A stretch of DNA of 14,119 bases, from the NCBI GenBank assembly GCA_030618925.1, contig JAUXCK010000022.1:1-14119 (forward strand), written 5' to 3'. Position numbers and translations under genes: made by a program. The number at the start of each line of letters is the position of its first letter. Position 1 is the first letter of the stretch. Shown here one piece after another: positions 1 through 6,247 of this stretch. The stretch comes from Desulfobacteraceae bacterium (GTDB taxonomy: Bacteria > Desulfobacterota > Desulfobacteria > Desulfobacterales > SURF-7). The notes below the pieces were generated by a model. That model had not been told where the DNA came from and made no database searches. It saw only the letters and a list, made by a program, of their open reading frames with translations.

Positions 1-59
1 GGTCTTGCCTCGAGTGGGTGTTTTGAAGGTCGGCCCTGTCTTTCCATGGCAATAAAATC

Positions 60-72
60 CATCAAATGGTTA
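60..72 (+). promoter_or_regulatory. Possible IHF binding site upstream of pspA
   Basis: The stretch CATCAAATGGTTA matches the IHF consensus WATCAANNNNTTR at 12 of 13 positions; only the first base differs. It lies in AT-rich DNA about 100 bp before the putative sigma-54 promoter. Sigma-54 promoters, including psp promoters in enterobacteria, often need IHF to bend DNA between the activator site and the promoter. The site is somewhat farther upstream than usual, and such matches occur by chance in AT-rich DNA, so this is a weak call. Confidence 0.25.
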
Positions 73-79
73 AAAATGT

Positions 80-91
80 CAATAAATATTG
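80..91. promoter_or_regulatory. Short palindrome, possible activator site for the psp promoter
   Basis: CAATA-AA-TATTG is a perfect inverted repeat with 5-bp arms and a 2-bp centre. Its centre lies about 110 bp before the transcription start expected from the sigma-54 promoter, a typical position for an enhancer-binding protein such as PspF. The region is very AT-rich and the arms are short, so chance is a real alternative. A second short repeat, ATAATA/TATTAT, lies at 126-143. Confidence 0.2.
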
Positions 92-168
92 TTTTATACC
101 ATCGGCGCTTCCGGGCGAAAAAATTATAATATTCTGTTATTATTTATTTTATTCTATTATTTTCAGAA

Positions 169-184
169 TGGCATGATACCTGCT
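169..184 (+). promoter_or_regulatory. Sigma-54 (-24/-12) promoter for pspA-pspC
   Basis: TGGCATGATACCTGCT matches the sigma-54 consensus TGGCACGNNNNTTGCW with two mismatches. The invariant GG (170-171) and GC (182-183) have exactly the required spacing. Transcription should begin near position 195, giving a leader of about 87 nt before the pspA start codon. The call is strengthened by the downstream gene: pspA is a classical sigma-54 target activated by PspF in enterobacteria. No pspF gene is visible in the window; it could lie upstream of position 1. Confidence 0.65.
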
Positions 185-281
185 AAATCAAGAATCAGGT
201 TGAAAATGAAAAATGCGCAGCCGGTCGGCGGATTCAACTCAGGCGAACGGATGCCCAACACAGGAAATAAAGGAGAGTGTC

Positions 282-965
282 ATGGGGATTTTTACTCGTT
301 TTCGGGACATCGTCAGTTCCAATATCAATGCCATGCTTGACAGTGCAGAAGATCCGGAAAAAATGATCCGGCTCATGATCCATGAAATGGAAGATACCCT
401 GGTGGAGATCAAATCATCGTGTGCCAGGGCCATGGCCATATGCAAAAAGGTCAAACATCAGCTGGATGACGCAAACTCCAGGGAAACCTTCTGGGGAGAC
501 AGGGCAAAACTGGCTGTTGACAAAGGAAAGGAAGACCTGGCAAGGGAAGCCCTCCACGAGAAGCGGAGATACACCCGCAAGGCGGAAATGCTGGGTGCGG
601 AAATGGCGGAACACAACGTCCTGGTGGAAAAGTACCAGGCCGACATCCGGCAGCTGGAGGACAAACTCGGCAGCGCCCGTGAAAAACAGCGTCTTCTGAT
701 GCAGCGCTATATCCAGGTGAACGGGAAAAAGCGGGCTCAGGAAGAGATCCGACGCATGGAGAGCACAGAAGCCATATTAAAATTTGAGGAATTCGAAGAC
801 CGGATCGATCGGATGGAGGCTGAAGCGGAGTTGGTCAATTTTGGGAAAAAAGCAGGGCTGGGTGAAAAATTCGAAGAACTCCTGGCAGACGATGACATTG
901 AAAAAGAGCTGCAGGCCCTGAAAAAAACCGCTGAAGGAAAAGAGGATGACGCTTCCGGGTCATAA
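282..965 (+). CDS. pspA: Phage shock protein A (PspA/IM30 family)
   Basis: This 227-residue protein belongs to the PspA/Vipp1 (IM30) family, which are ESCRT-III-like proteins that bind stressed inner membranes, help keep the proton-motive force, and in enterobacteria also restrain the activator PspF. The N-terminus MGIFTRFRDIVSSNINAML is the family's amphipathic membrane-binding helix, followed by the conserved EDPEKMIRLMIHEMEDTLVE segment. Nearly all the rest (about residues 25-185) is charged, coiled-coil-forming helix. Length matches E. coli PspA (about 222). I chose the ATG at 282 because it gives the canonical MGIF start and has a strong AGGAGA ribosome binding site at 271-276. An in-frame ATG at 213 would add 23 residues not expected for the family. 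A sigma-54 promoter lies upstream and pspC follows after 81 bp, so the two are probably co-transcribed. Confidence 0.95.
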   Translation: MGIFTRFRDIVSSNINAMLDSAEDPEKMIRLMIHEMEDTLVEIKSSCARAMAICKKVKHQLDDANSRETFWGDRAKLAVDKGKEDLAREALHEKRRYTRKAEMLGAEMAEHNVLVEKYQADIRQLEDKLGSAREKQRLLMQRYIQVNGKKRAQEEIRRMESTEAILKFEEFEDRIDRMEAEAELVNFGKKAGLGEKFEELLADDDIEKELQALKKTAEGKEDDASGS

Positions 966-1000
966 GCCGGGGAAAGTCATATCTGGTGATGTTATGGGAT

Positions 1001-1010
1001 TTGGTATACT
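1001..1010 (+). promoter_or_regulatory. Possible extended -10 promoter before pspC
   Basis: The pspA-pspC gap contains TGGTATACT, an extended -10 motif (TGn followed by TATACT at 1005-1010), about 37 bp before the pspC start codon. No convincing -35 box is seen 16-18 bp upstream. It could give pspC a basal, sigma-70-type transcript separate from the sigma-54 promoter, but read-through from pspA is enough to explain expression. Confidence 0.2.
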
Positions 1011-1046
1011 TTTAGCTGGATTGGACCAAAGAGGGAAGAGTAGAAC

Positions 1047-1418
1047 ATGATGATACGATATGAAAGAAGGATTCAACCCGGACTGTATCGTTCCCGGAGC
1101 GGCGCCATACTCGGCGTGTGCAGGGGGCTGGCCGACTATTTTGGGATCGCTGCCTTGTGGATCAGGCTGGCTGCCGTGATTCTTCTTTTGGCAACCGGGC
1201 TGTGGCCCATTACCCTTTTATACGTTATTGCAGCCTTTCTCATGAAACCCGAACCCATTGAGCGAATTGGAGGGGATTATGACAGCTGCGGGTATTCAAA
1301 AGAAGGGGTGTTTGATAGCCTGAAGCGTAAATTTAAACACATGGACCGCCGTATTCGACGCGTGGAAGATATTGTAACAGACCGGGCCTATGAGTGGGAT
1401 CGGCGAATGAACCTGTAA
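1047..1418 (+). CDS. pspC: PspC-domain envelope stress protein
   Basis: This 123-residue protein carries a PspC domain at about residues 8-70, with the typical opening GLYRSRSGAILGVCRGLADYF. One long hydrophobic segment follows (about residues 36-66), ending at the proline pair of MKPEPIE. PspC is an inner-membrane protein that senses envelope damage and recruits PspA. The C-terminal third (about residues 80-123) is basic and helical, with spaced charged residues suggesting a short coiled coil that could contact PspA. The ATG at 1047 is immediately followed by another ATG; a purine-rich AGGGAAGAG lies 6-15 bp upstream. It follows pspA by 81 bp, and no pspB-like gene (a small membrane protein of about 70 residues) lies between them. 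The 3' end faces etfA, 26 bp away. Confidence 0.9.
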   Translation: MMIRYERRIQPGLYRSRSGAILGVCRGLADYFGIAALWIRLAAVILLLATGLWPITLLYVIAAFLMKPEPIERIGGDYDSCGYSKEGVFDSLKRKFKHMDRRIRRVEDIVTDRAYEWDRRMNL

Positions 1419-1444
1419 AAATACCGCTTATACGGGTCATCCGG

Positions 1445-2434
1445 CTATGCGTCGAACATTTTTTTCTTTTTCTCCACAAGGATGGGCAGAAAGGTTTTCA
1501 GGTCCTCGACAATGCCGTAATCGGAAATGGAGAAGATAACAGCCTGGGGGTCTGTGTTGATGGCCACGATCCACTGGGAATTTTTCATTCCCACAACGTG
1601 CTGGTGAGCGCCTGAAATTCCGCAGGCAATGTAGAGCCTGGGGGAGACGGTCTTTCCGGTTTCCCCGACCTGCCGCTGATAGGGCAGCCATCCCTGATCA
1701 ATGACCGTCCTGGAACCGGCCATGGCAGCATTTGAAAAAATGGAGACAGCGTTCTTTATCAGGTCCAAATTTTCCTGTTTCCCTATTCCCCTTCCGGCCG
1801 ACACAATCACGTCCGCTTCTTCCAGGGCATTGTCGCTCTCTTCCATTTCTGCCAACCCTTTTGGGCTAAACCCGGCAGACCGGGCGTCAATTTTTCTCAC
1901 CTCCGCCTCGCCGGAACCCGGCGGCGGTTCTTCATTTCCGATTCGAGAAAACGCACCCGGCAGTATGGTAAGGATCGCCTGCGCTGTCTGAGGGGCCAGG
2001 GTCATCACGAATTTTCCGTTAAAAAGGGATCGTTTGAAAACTGTCTGCTCCTTTTCCTGAGAGATGGATTCGATGGCCGTAATGCAGGAGGCCCTGTTCT
2101 TCACCGAGAGGGAGGTGGCGAGTTGACAGCCGCGCGTGCTGTGAAGCAGGCAGGTAAAGGACGGGCTGACCTCTTCCATAACCGGCTGCAGGCCTGCCGC
2201 AAGAAGGGGCGGGTTGGGATACCGCAGGCCGTCATGTTCCAGACCCAGCACAGGGATGCCGAATATTTCAGCTGCCTGCTCTGCAACCTGCTGCACGGCC
2301 TGGCCCGGAATGACCATGAGAAGGCGGCCTGATTTGTTGGGAAGAAGTTTCCGGGCAAAGGCAATGAGTTCATTGCTTAACGGGGTCAGCTCATTTTCAA
2401 TGGTTTCCGCAATCAGAAGAATATCGGTCTGCAT
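1445..2434 (-). CDS. etfA: Electron transfer flavoprotein, alpha subunit
   Basis: EtfA is the FAD-binding subunit of the EtfAB heterodimer, which moves electrons between flavin dehydrogenases (such as acyl-CoA dehydrogenases) and a membrane or NAD-linked partner. The 329-residue length is normal. The C-terminal FAD domain is unmistakable: VSAGRGIG (211-218), SRTVIDQGW (241-249), QVGETGKTVSP (255-265), the ACGISGAHQH loop (270-279), AINTDPQAVIF (291-301) and DYGIVEDL (305-312). The N-terminal half is the less conserved alpha/beta domain. The start has an AAGGA ribosome binding site about 10 bp upstream, and the gene begins 13 bp after etfB. It is the last gene of a moaA-etfB-etfA run. Sequence alone does not show whether the complex bifurcates electrons, and no acyl-CoA dehydrogenase is adjacent. 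Confidence 0.95.
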   Translation of the reverse strand: MQTDILLIAETIENELTPLSNELIAFARKLLPNKSGRLLMVIPGQAVQQVAEQAAEIFGIPVLGLEHDGLRYPNPPLLAAGLQPVMEEVSPSFTCLLHSTRGCQLATSLSVKNRASCITAIESISQEKEQTVFKRSLFNGKFVMTLAPQTAQAILTILPGAFSRIGNEEPPPGSGEAEVRKIDARSAGFSPKGLAEMEESDNALEEADVIVSAGRGIGKQENLDLIKNAVSIFSNAAMAGSRTVIDQGWLPYQRQVGETGKTVSPRLYIACGISGAHQHVVGMKNSQWIVAINTDPQAVIFSISDYGIVEDLKTFLPILVEKKKKMFDA

Positions 2435-2447
2435 GGTGCGTCATTCC

Positions 2448-3227
2448 TTATTTTAGGAAAGATTTTTCATGGAATATTTTGAGCAGCATTTCAGCCTTTT
2501 CCTCCGGGGTGCCATCAAGCATCACCCCTTTTGATGATTTTTCCGGAAGGGCCAGCGACAGGACTTTTTCCCGCTGTCCAGGGGCTTCGGCAGTGTCAGT
2601 GTGGATCAGGATTCGTTTCTGAGAATTGGCCCTGAGCACATTTGAAAGGGACGGGTACCGGGGATGGTTGATACCCGATTGAATGGTCAGAAGTGCCGGA
2701 AGTGTCAATTCAACCTGTTCTGTCATGCCCCCTTCCATTTCGCAGTCAACTGCAATGGTCCGGTTTTCCGGGTTGAGCTGTTCCTTGATAACCGATGTGG
2801 CACAGGGGATGTCGAGCAGGGCCGCCGTCATGGGCCCCACCTGATACAGCATGTCATCTTCCGCCATCACGCCCGCTAATATGAGGTCATAGGATTTTGA
2901 CGCGGCATATTCAGCGATGAGCGTGGCAGTCATATGCGGGGGCATGTATCCGCCCTCTTCTGTCAGGATATGAATGCCGTCGTGCACACCCACGGAAATA
3001 GCGTGCTTCAGCACGTCGTCCACACGGGCCGGACCCACAGACAATGCATCGATCGTCACGTCGGGAAAGGATTCCTTAATCCGTATCGCCTCTTCAAGCG
3101 CAAACGCGTCAAAATGATTGATGCGGAATTTAAGGGTATCGTCCTCCAGAATCCATTTGGCGTCAGGATCGATTGCAAGGGTTGATTCCAGGTCCGGCAC
3201 CTGTTTGATGCACACCAGAATGTTCAT
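2448..3227 (-). CDS. etfB: Electron transfer flavoprotein, beta subunit
   Basis: EtfB pairs with EtfA and binds AMP, or a second FAD in bifurcating types. The 259-residue form starts with the family-typical MNILVCIKQVPD. It contains NHFDAFALEEAIRIKE (37-52), the DALSVGP strand-loop (60-66), and the signature LPALLTIQSG (176-185) followed by RYPSL and a conserved Asn/Ala stretch that docks on EtfA. The nucleotide loop is unusual: most EtfBs read roughly DGDT-GQVGP, whereas here it is AEDDMLYQVGP (122-132). I chose the ATG at 3227 because it gives the canonical N-terminus with GGAG about 9 bp upstream; an in-frame ATG at 3242 adds five residues and has a poorer site. It lies 20 bp after moaA and 13 bp before etfA, so the three are probably one operon. 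Confidence 0.94.
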   Translation of the reverse strand: MNILVCIKQVPDLESTLAIDPDAKWILEDDTLKFRINHFDAFALEEAIRIKESFPDVTIDALSVGPARVDDVLKHAISVGVHDGIHILTEEGGYMPPHMTATLIAEYAASKSYDLILAGVMAEDDMLYQVGPMTAALLDIPCATSVIKEQLNPENRTIAVDCEMEGGMTEQVELTLPALLTIQSGINHPRYPSLSNVLRANSQKRILIHTDTAEAPGQREKVLSLALPEKSSKGVMLDGTPEEKAEMLLKIFHEKSFLK

Positions 3228-3247
3228 ATACTGCGACTCCATGCCCT

Positions 3248-4237
3248 TTATCCGCCAATGGCAGACATCTGGCTTTCGACAGGGGCGGATTGTCCTTGGT
3301 TCAGATTGTGATCTATCGGTTTGTGGCGCACAGCGCCGATGATGATACCGGCCAGTTCCGGATCAGAGCAGCCTGACCTGAGAGGTGCTTTCAGGTCTGT
3401 GTGACGGTCCGATAACAGGCAAACCCTGAGTTTGCCGCTGGCTGTCAGTCTCAGCCGGTTACAGGTGCTGCAGAAATGATGGCTCAACGGGCTTATAAAA
3501 CCGATTTCTCCTAATGCGCCCTTGAATTTAAACCGTCGGGCCGGGCCGTCATGGTGTCCTTTTTCAACCGGCAGAAGCGTGCCCAGGGCCGACACTTTTT
3601 CCTTGATCTCAGGGGTCAGCAGCGGGCGGCCCTTATCCAGGATTTGTTTTCCCACAGGCATATATTCGATAAACCGGATGTGGAAGGGATGGGAAAAGGA
3701 GAGTTCGGCCAGTGATTCGAGTTCCGACTCATTAATACCGCGCAGGGCGACCGCATTCAGCTTTATGGGTGAAAAACCCATTTCCCTTGCCAGTTGAATG
3801 CCTTCCCACACTTTATGAAACGCATTATGCCCCGTTATCCGGCGGTATGTCTCTGGATTCAGGGAATCAAGGCTGATATTCAGCCTGTGGATGCCGGCTG
3901 CTTTTATTTCAGACAGATGGTCACGGAGAAAAAGGCCGTTGGTGGTAAGCGACAGGTCATCAATGCCGCCAATCCTGCCCAACTCATATAAAAAGGCCAT
4001 TACCTCTTTTCGAACAAGCGGTTCCCCGCCTGTGACGCGAACTTTGGAAATGCCGAGGTTGACGCCTATCCTGACCAGGCGGAGGATCTCTTCATACCTC
4101 AATATGTCCTGATGGGATAATTTGTCTGTCTGGGAGTCCGGCATGCAGTACATACAATTCAGATTGCACCGGTCAGTGATGGATACCCTGAGGTAGTTGA
4201 GCTGGCGGTTGTAACGGTCAAACAATTTCTTCTGCAT
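3248..4237 (-). CDS. moaA: GTP 3',8-cyclase (radical SAM, molybdenum cofactor synthesis)
   Basis: MoaA carries out the first step of molybdenum cofactor synthesis. It is a radical SAM enzyme that converts GTP to 3',8-cyclo-7,8-dihydro-GTP, which MoaC turns into cPMP. The radical SAM cluster motif CNLNCMYC places cysteines at 24, 28 and 31, followed by GGEPL (70-74). The C-terminal cluster that holds GTP has cysteines at 256, 259 and 273 (CSTCNRLRLTASGKLRVC). The protein ends in the family's Gly-Gly tail (SAIGG), which is required for activity. At 329 residues it has full length with no damaged motif. An AAGG ribosome binding site precedes the ATG. moaC and other moa genes are absent from the window; instead etfB follows after 20 bp. 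The leader shows no convincing Moco riboswitch. Confidence 0.96.
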   Translation of the reverse strand: MQKKLFDRYNRQLNYLRVSITDRCNLNCMYCMPDSQTDKLSHQDILRYEEILRLVRIGVNLGISKVRVTGGEPLVRKEVMAFLYELGRIGGIDDLSLTTNGLFLRDHLSEIKAAGIHRLNISLDSLNPETYRRITGHNAFHKVWEGIQLAREMGFSPIKLNAVALRGINESELESLAELSFSHPFHIRFIEYMPVGKQILDKGRPLLTPEIKEKVSALGTLLPVEKGHHDGPARRFKFKGALGEIGFISPLSHHFCSTCNRLRLTASGKLRVCLLSDRHTDLKAPLRSGCSDPELAGIIIGAVRHKPIDHNLNQGQSAPVESQMSAIGG

Positions 4238-4280
4238 TTTGTAACTGCCTTATAAAAAACAAAACTATGTTTCCGCTTCA

Positions 4281-4314
4281 GATCAGGTGGCAGTGAAAAA
4301 TTTACCATCTGGTC
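4281..4314 (+). repeat. Imperfect inverted repeat in the moaA/crotonase intergenic region
   Basis: GATCAGGTGG (4281-4290) and CCATCTGGTC (4305-4314) can pair along all ten positions as plus-strand RNA, with two G-U wobbles, leaving a 14-nt loop that is A/T-rich. The minus-strand transcript would have two mismatches at those positions. It lies 44 bp before the moaA start and 84 bp before the crotonase -35 box. It could be a protein operator between two divergent genes or part of an upstream plus-strand RNA. There is no U-tract directly after the second arm, so it is not a standard terminator. Confidence 0.35.
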
Positions 4315-4397
4315 ATCAGCTAAAGGGTTTAAATCGTTTTGATAAAATTTGCAATATTTTATTTGGTTTGATGGCATAGCCGTTCCTTGCAATGCTC

Positions 4398-4426
4398 TTG
4401 ACACATATGGGCATTTTCAATACATA
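4398..4426 (+). promoter_or_regulatory. Sigma-70-type promoter for the crotonase-family gene
   Basis: A perfect -35 box TTGACA (4398-4403) is followed after 17 bp by a weak -10, TACATA (4421-4426). The start codon lies about 57 bp downstream of the -10, with a strong GGGGAGG ribosome binding site in between. Two CATATG hexamers (4404-4409 and 4423-4428) lie 19 bp apart, the first in the spacer and the second overlapping the -10, which may be chance or a regulator site. Confidence 0.45.
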
Positions 4427-4482
4427 TGAAAAGACTCACATGGATTTCATGTCTGATCAAACCCAGGGGAGGCGCTAAATAA

Positions 4483-5259
4483 ATGTCCAAAGAATCCATT
4501 AAGTTTGAAAAACAGGGGTCCGTAGGCACGATAACACTGAATCGTCCCCACATCATGAATGCGGTAAACTTTGATGTTCTGGGTGGGTTTGAGGCCATCC
4601 TCAACGGGTTGGAGAAAGATGAAGAGATCCGGGTGGTGGTGTTACAGGGTGCGGGTGGGAATTTTTCATCTGGCGCTGATCTGTATTTTCTCAATACGGT
4701 AAATTATGCACCGGATGCCCTCAAGTTGCTGCAGCGCCTCCGGAAAATCATTTTAAAGCTGAGGGAGCTTCCGCAGCCGGTTATATCAAAAGTCCGGGGT
4801 GTGGCATATGGAGTGGGTATGAACCTCACCCTGGCCAGTGATTTTGTTATCGCAAGCCATGACGCCCGTTTCTGTGAAGTATTTGTCGATATTGGCGTTG
4901 TTATGGACGGCGGGGGGACCTATTTTCTGCCCCGGCTGGTGGGTCAGGTAAAGGCACGGGAGATTGCACTCCTTGGCGATGAACTGGATGGGAAGACCGC
5001 TGCGGACATTGGCCTGATCTATAAATCCGTACCTGATGAAGCGCTTGACCGGGAGGTGGACCATCTTGTTCGGCGATTGTGTGAAAAGCCGCCCCTGCCC
5101 CTTTCCCTGCTCAAAAAGGGATTGGAGGAAAGTCTCGATATGACGTTGGGACAGGCGCTTGAGTGGGAAGCCGCCCATCAGGCGGTGATGCTCCAGTCCA
5201 GAGAGCACAAGGACGTGATACAGCAGTTTGTAAATACCAAAGGGGAAACAGCCGAATAG
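4483..5259 (+). CDS. Crotonase-family protein, probable enoyl-CoA isomerase-type
   Basis: This 258-residue protein is a complete crotonase (enoyl-CoA hydratase/isomerase) domain. The CoA-binding and oxyanion-hole segments are present as FSSGADL (61-67) and GVAYGVG (106-112). The two catalytic glutamates of true hydratases (rat Glu144 and Glu164) align here to Asn114 and Phe134. The motif IGVVMDGGGTYFLPRLVG (137-154) instead keeps Asp142, the position used by PaaG-type ring-oxepin and delta3-delta2 enoyl-CoA isomerases. I therefore infer an acyl-CoA isomerase or a related reaction rather than hydration; the substrate cannot be told. GGGGAGG lies about 9 bp before the ATG. The gene stands alone, divergent from moaA, and converges on gpgS with a 7-bp gap. 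Acyl-CoA oxidation would suit the nearby EtfAB, but no acyl-CoA dehydrogenase is present. Confidence 0.85.
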   Translation: MSKESIKFEKQGSVGTITLNRPHIMNAVNFDVLGGFEAILNGLEKDEEIRVVVLQGAGGNFSSGADLYFLNTVNYAPDALKLLQRLRKIILKLRELPQPVISKVRGVAYGVGMNLTLASDFVIASHDARFCEVFVDIGVVMDGGGTYFLPRLVGQVKAREIALLGDELDGKTAADIGLIYKSVPDEALDREVDHLVRRLCEKPPLPLSLLKKGLEESLDMTLGQALEWEAAHQAVMLQSREHKDVIQQFVNTKGETAE

Positions 5260-5266
5260 GCCCTGG

Positions 5267-6247
5267 TCAGGATGATTCAGGGTGAAATTTTCGGGCATAT
5301 TCGGGGATCTCGATGATGGGCGGCCTTTCATGGACACTCAGGGGTGAGATATCCGGAAGGTAATTTCCATTTTCGAGTTTGAACTGAATCATGTCATTAA
5401 ACATCTTTTTTTTCTTATCAATCAGTCCCAGGTTTTCGATACGATCCATAAATGTCTTTAAAATAACAAAAGACATCCGGCCGAGTGCTTTGGTATCCTG
5501 ATTTCTGTGAATCCGTTTTTCAAGGTCTACCTGGGCGATCATATCCAGGCCCCATTTTTCATAAATATCCAGAATCATGCTGGTCTCGATGCCATAGCCA
5601 ATGGGGAAGGGGATATTTTCAAATATTTGACGATAGCCAGCATACTCACCGGACAGGGGCTGCAGGATCTGGGTCAGCTCCGGAAAGAACAAAGAAAAGA
5701 GCGGCCGGATCACCAGCTCGGTCACCCTGCCGCCGCCGGTGGCCCGCATGACATTTTTGCTGACAGCAATGGGCCGGTCATAAAACGCTTTCGAATATTT
5801 CACATGGTCGGTCAGGAGCAGGGGGCCCACCAGGGCATAGACGAATCGATGATGTATGTTCTTTATATCTGCGTCAAGATATACAATGATATCCCCTTTT
5901 GTGATATACAGCGCTTTCCAGAGATTTTCCCCTTTTCCCTTGAATTTTTCGTAATCCGGCAGGATGTCGGAGGCATCAAACACATCGGCCCCGTACTCCC
6001 GGGCAATTTCACATGTTTTGTCGATTGATCCGGAATCGATGACAACGATTTCATCCAGGAGCGGGTACCGGGTCATCAGCTCCGACTTCATGATCACAAT
6101 TTCCTTGGCAATTGTTTTTTCCTCATTGAGCGTGGGAAGGCACAAGGATATGGTCAGGTTTTTTTTGTCCTTTATATCAACCAGTTGTTTTAGGTCATTA
6201 AAATCTGAATAGTGATATGTGTTTTTTTTAAGCCACGTGTTCTTCAT
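5267..6247 (-). CDS. gpgS: Glucosyl-3-phosphoglycerate synthase-like glycosyltransferase
   Basis: This 326-residue GT-A fold glycosyltransferase resembles glucosyl-3-phosphoglycerate synthases (GT81), which join glucose from an NDP-glucose to 3-phosphoglycerate, the first step to the compatible solute glucosylglycerate. Visible features are the donor-site start LCLPTLNEEKTI (35-46), VVIDSGSIDKT (68-78), the metal-binding DAD in VYLDADI (122-128), GPLLLTD (141-147), YDRP (156-159), GGGRVTELVIRPL (171-183), QPLSGEYAGYR (196-206) and the RIHRNQ region (245-250). These follow the GpgS pattern closely. The ATG at 6247 has GGAG six bases upstream and overlaps the end of the M20-like gene by 20 bp, implying translational coupling. 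The matching phosphatase (GpgP) is not in the window. Mannosyl- or related glyceric-acid sugars are possible alternatives. The protein is cytosolic, with no signal peptide. Confidence 0.8.
   Translation of the reverse strand: MKNTWLKKNTYHYSDFNDLKQLVDIKDKKNLTISLCLPTLNEEKTIAKEIVIMKSELMTRYPLLDEIVVIDSGSIDKTCEIAREYGADVFDASDILPDYEKFKGKGENLWKALYITKGDIIVYLDADIKNIHHRFVYALVGPLLLTDHVKYSKAFYDRPIAVSKNVMRATGGGRVTELVIRPLFSLFFPELTQILQPLSGEYAGYRQIFENIPFPIGYGIETSMILDIYEKWGLDMIAQVDLEKRIHRNQDTKALGRMSFVILKTFMDRIENLGLIDKKKKMFNDMIQFKLENGNYLPDISPLSVHERPPIIEIPEYARKFHPESS

Noticed and set aside
89..340. An 83-residue plus-strand reading frame before pspA
   Set aside because: It runs through the sigma-54 promoter and into pspA in another frame, its start has no ribosome binding site, and its composition follows the AT-rich leader.
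994..1050. An 18-codon reading frame ending on the pspC start codon, considered as a remnant pspB or leader peptide
   Set aside because: It has no similarity to PspB and no convincing ribosome binding site; too short to support.
4238..4340. A molybdenum cofactor riboswitch upstream of moaA
   Set aside because: The leader is short and AT-rich, and I cannot find the conserved stems and sequence blocks of the Moco motif on the minus strand; a covariance-model search would settle it.
4372..4390. A second sigma-54 promoter, TGGCAT followed by TTGC
   Set aside because: The GG and GC elements are 16 bp apart instead of the required 12, so it cannot serve as a -24/-12 promoter.
5261..5282. CCCTG...CAGGG inverted repeat at the convergent ends of the crotonase gene and gpgS, as a terminator
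   Set aside because: The arms are only 5 bp, the loop is long and no T-tract follows on either strand.
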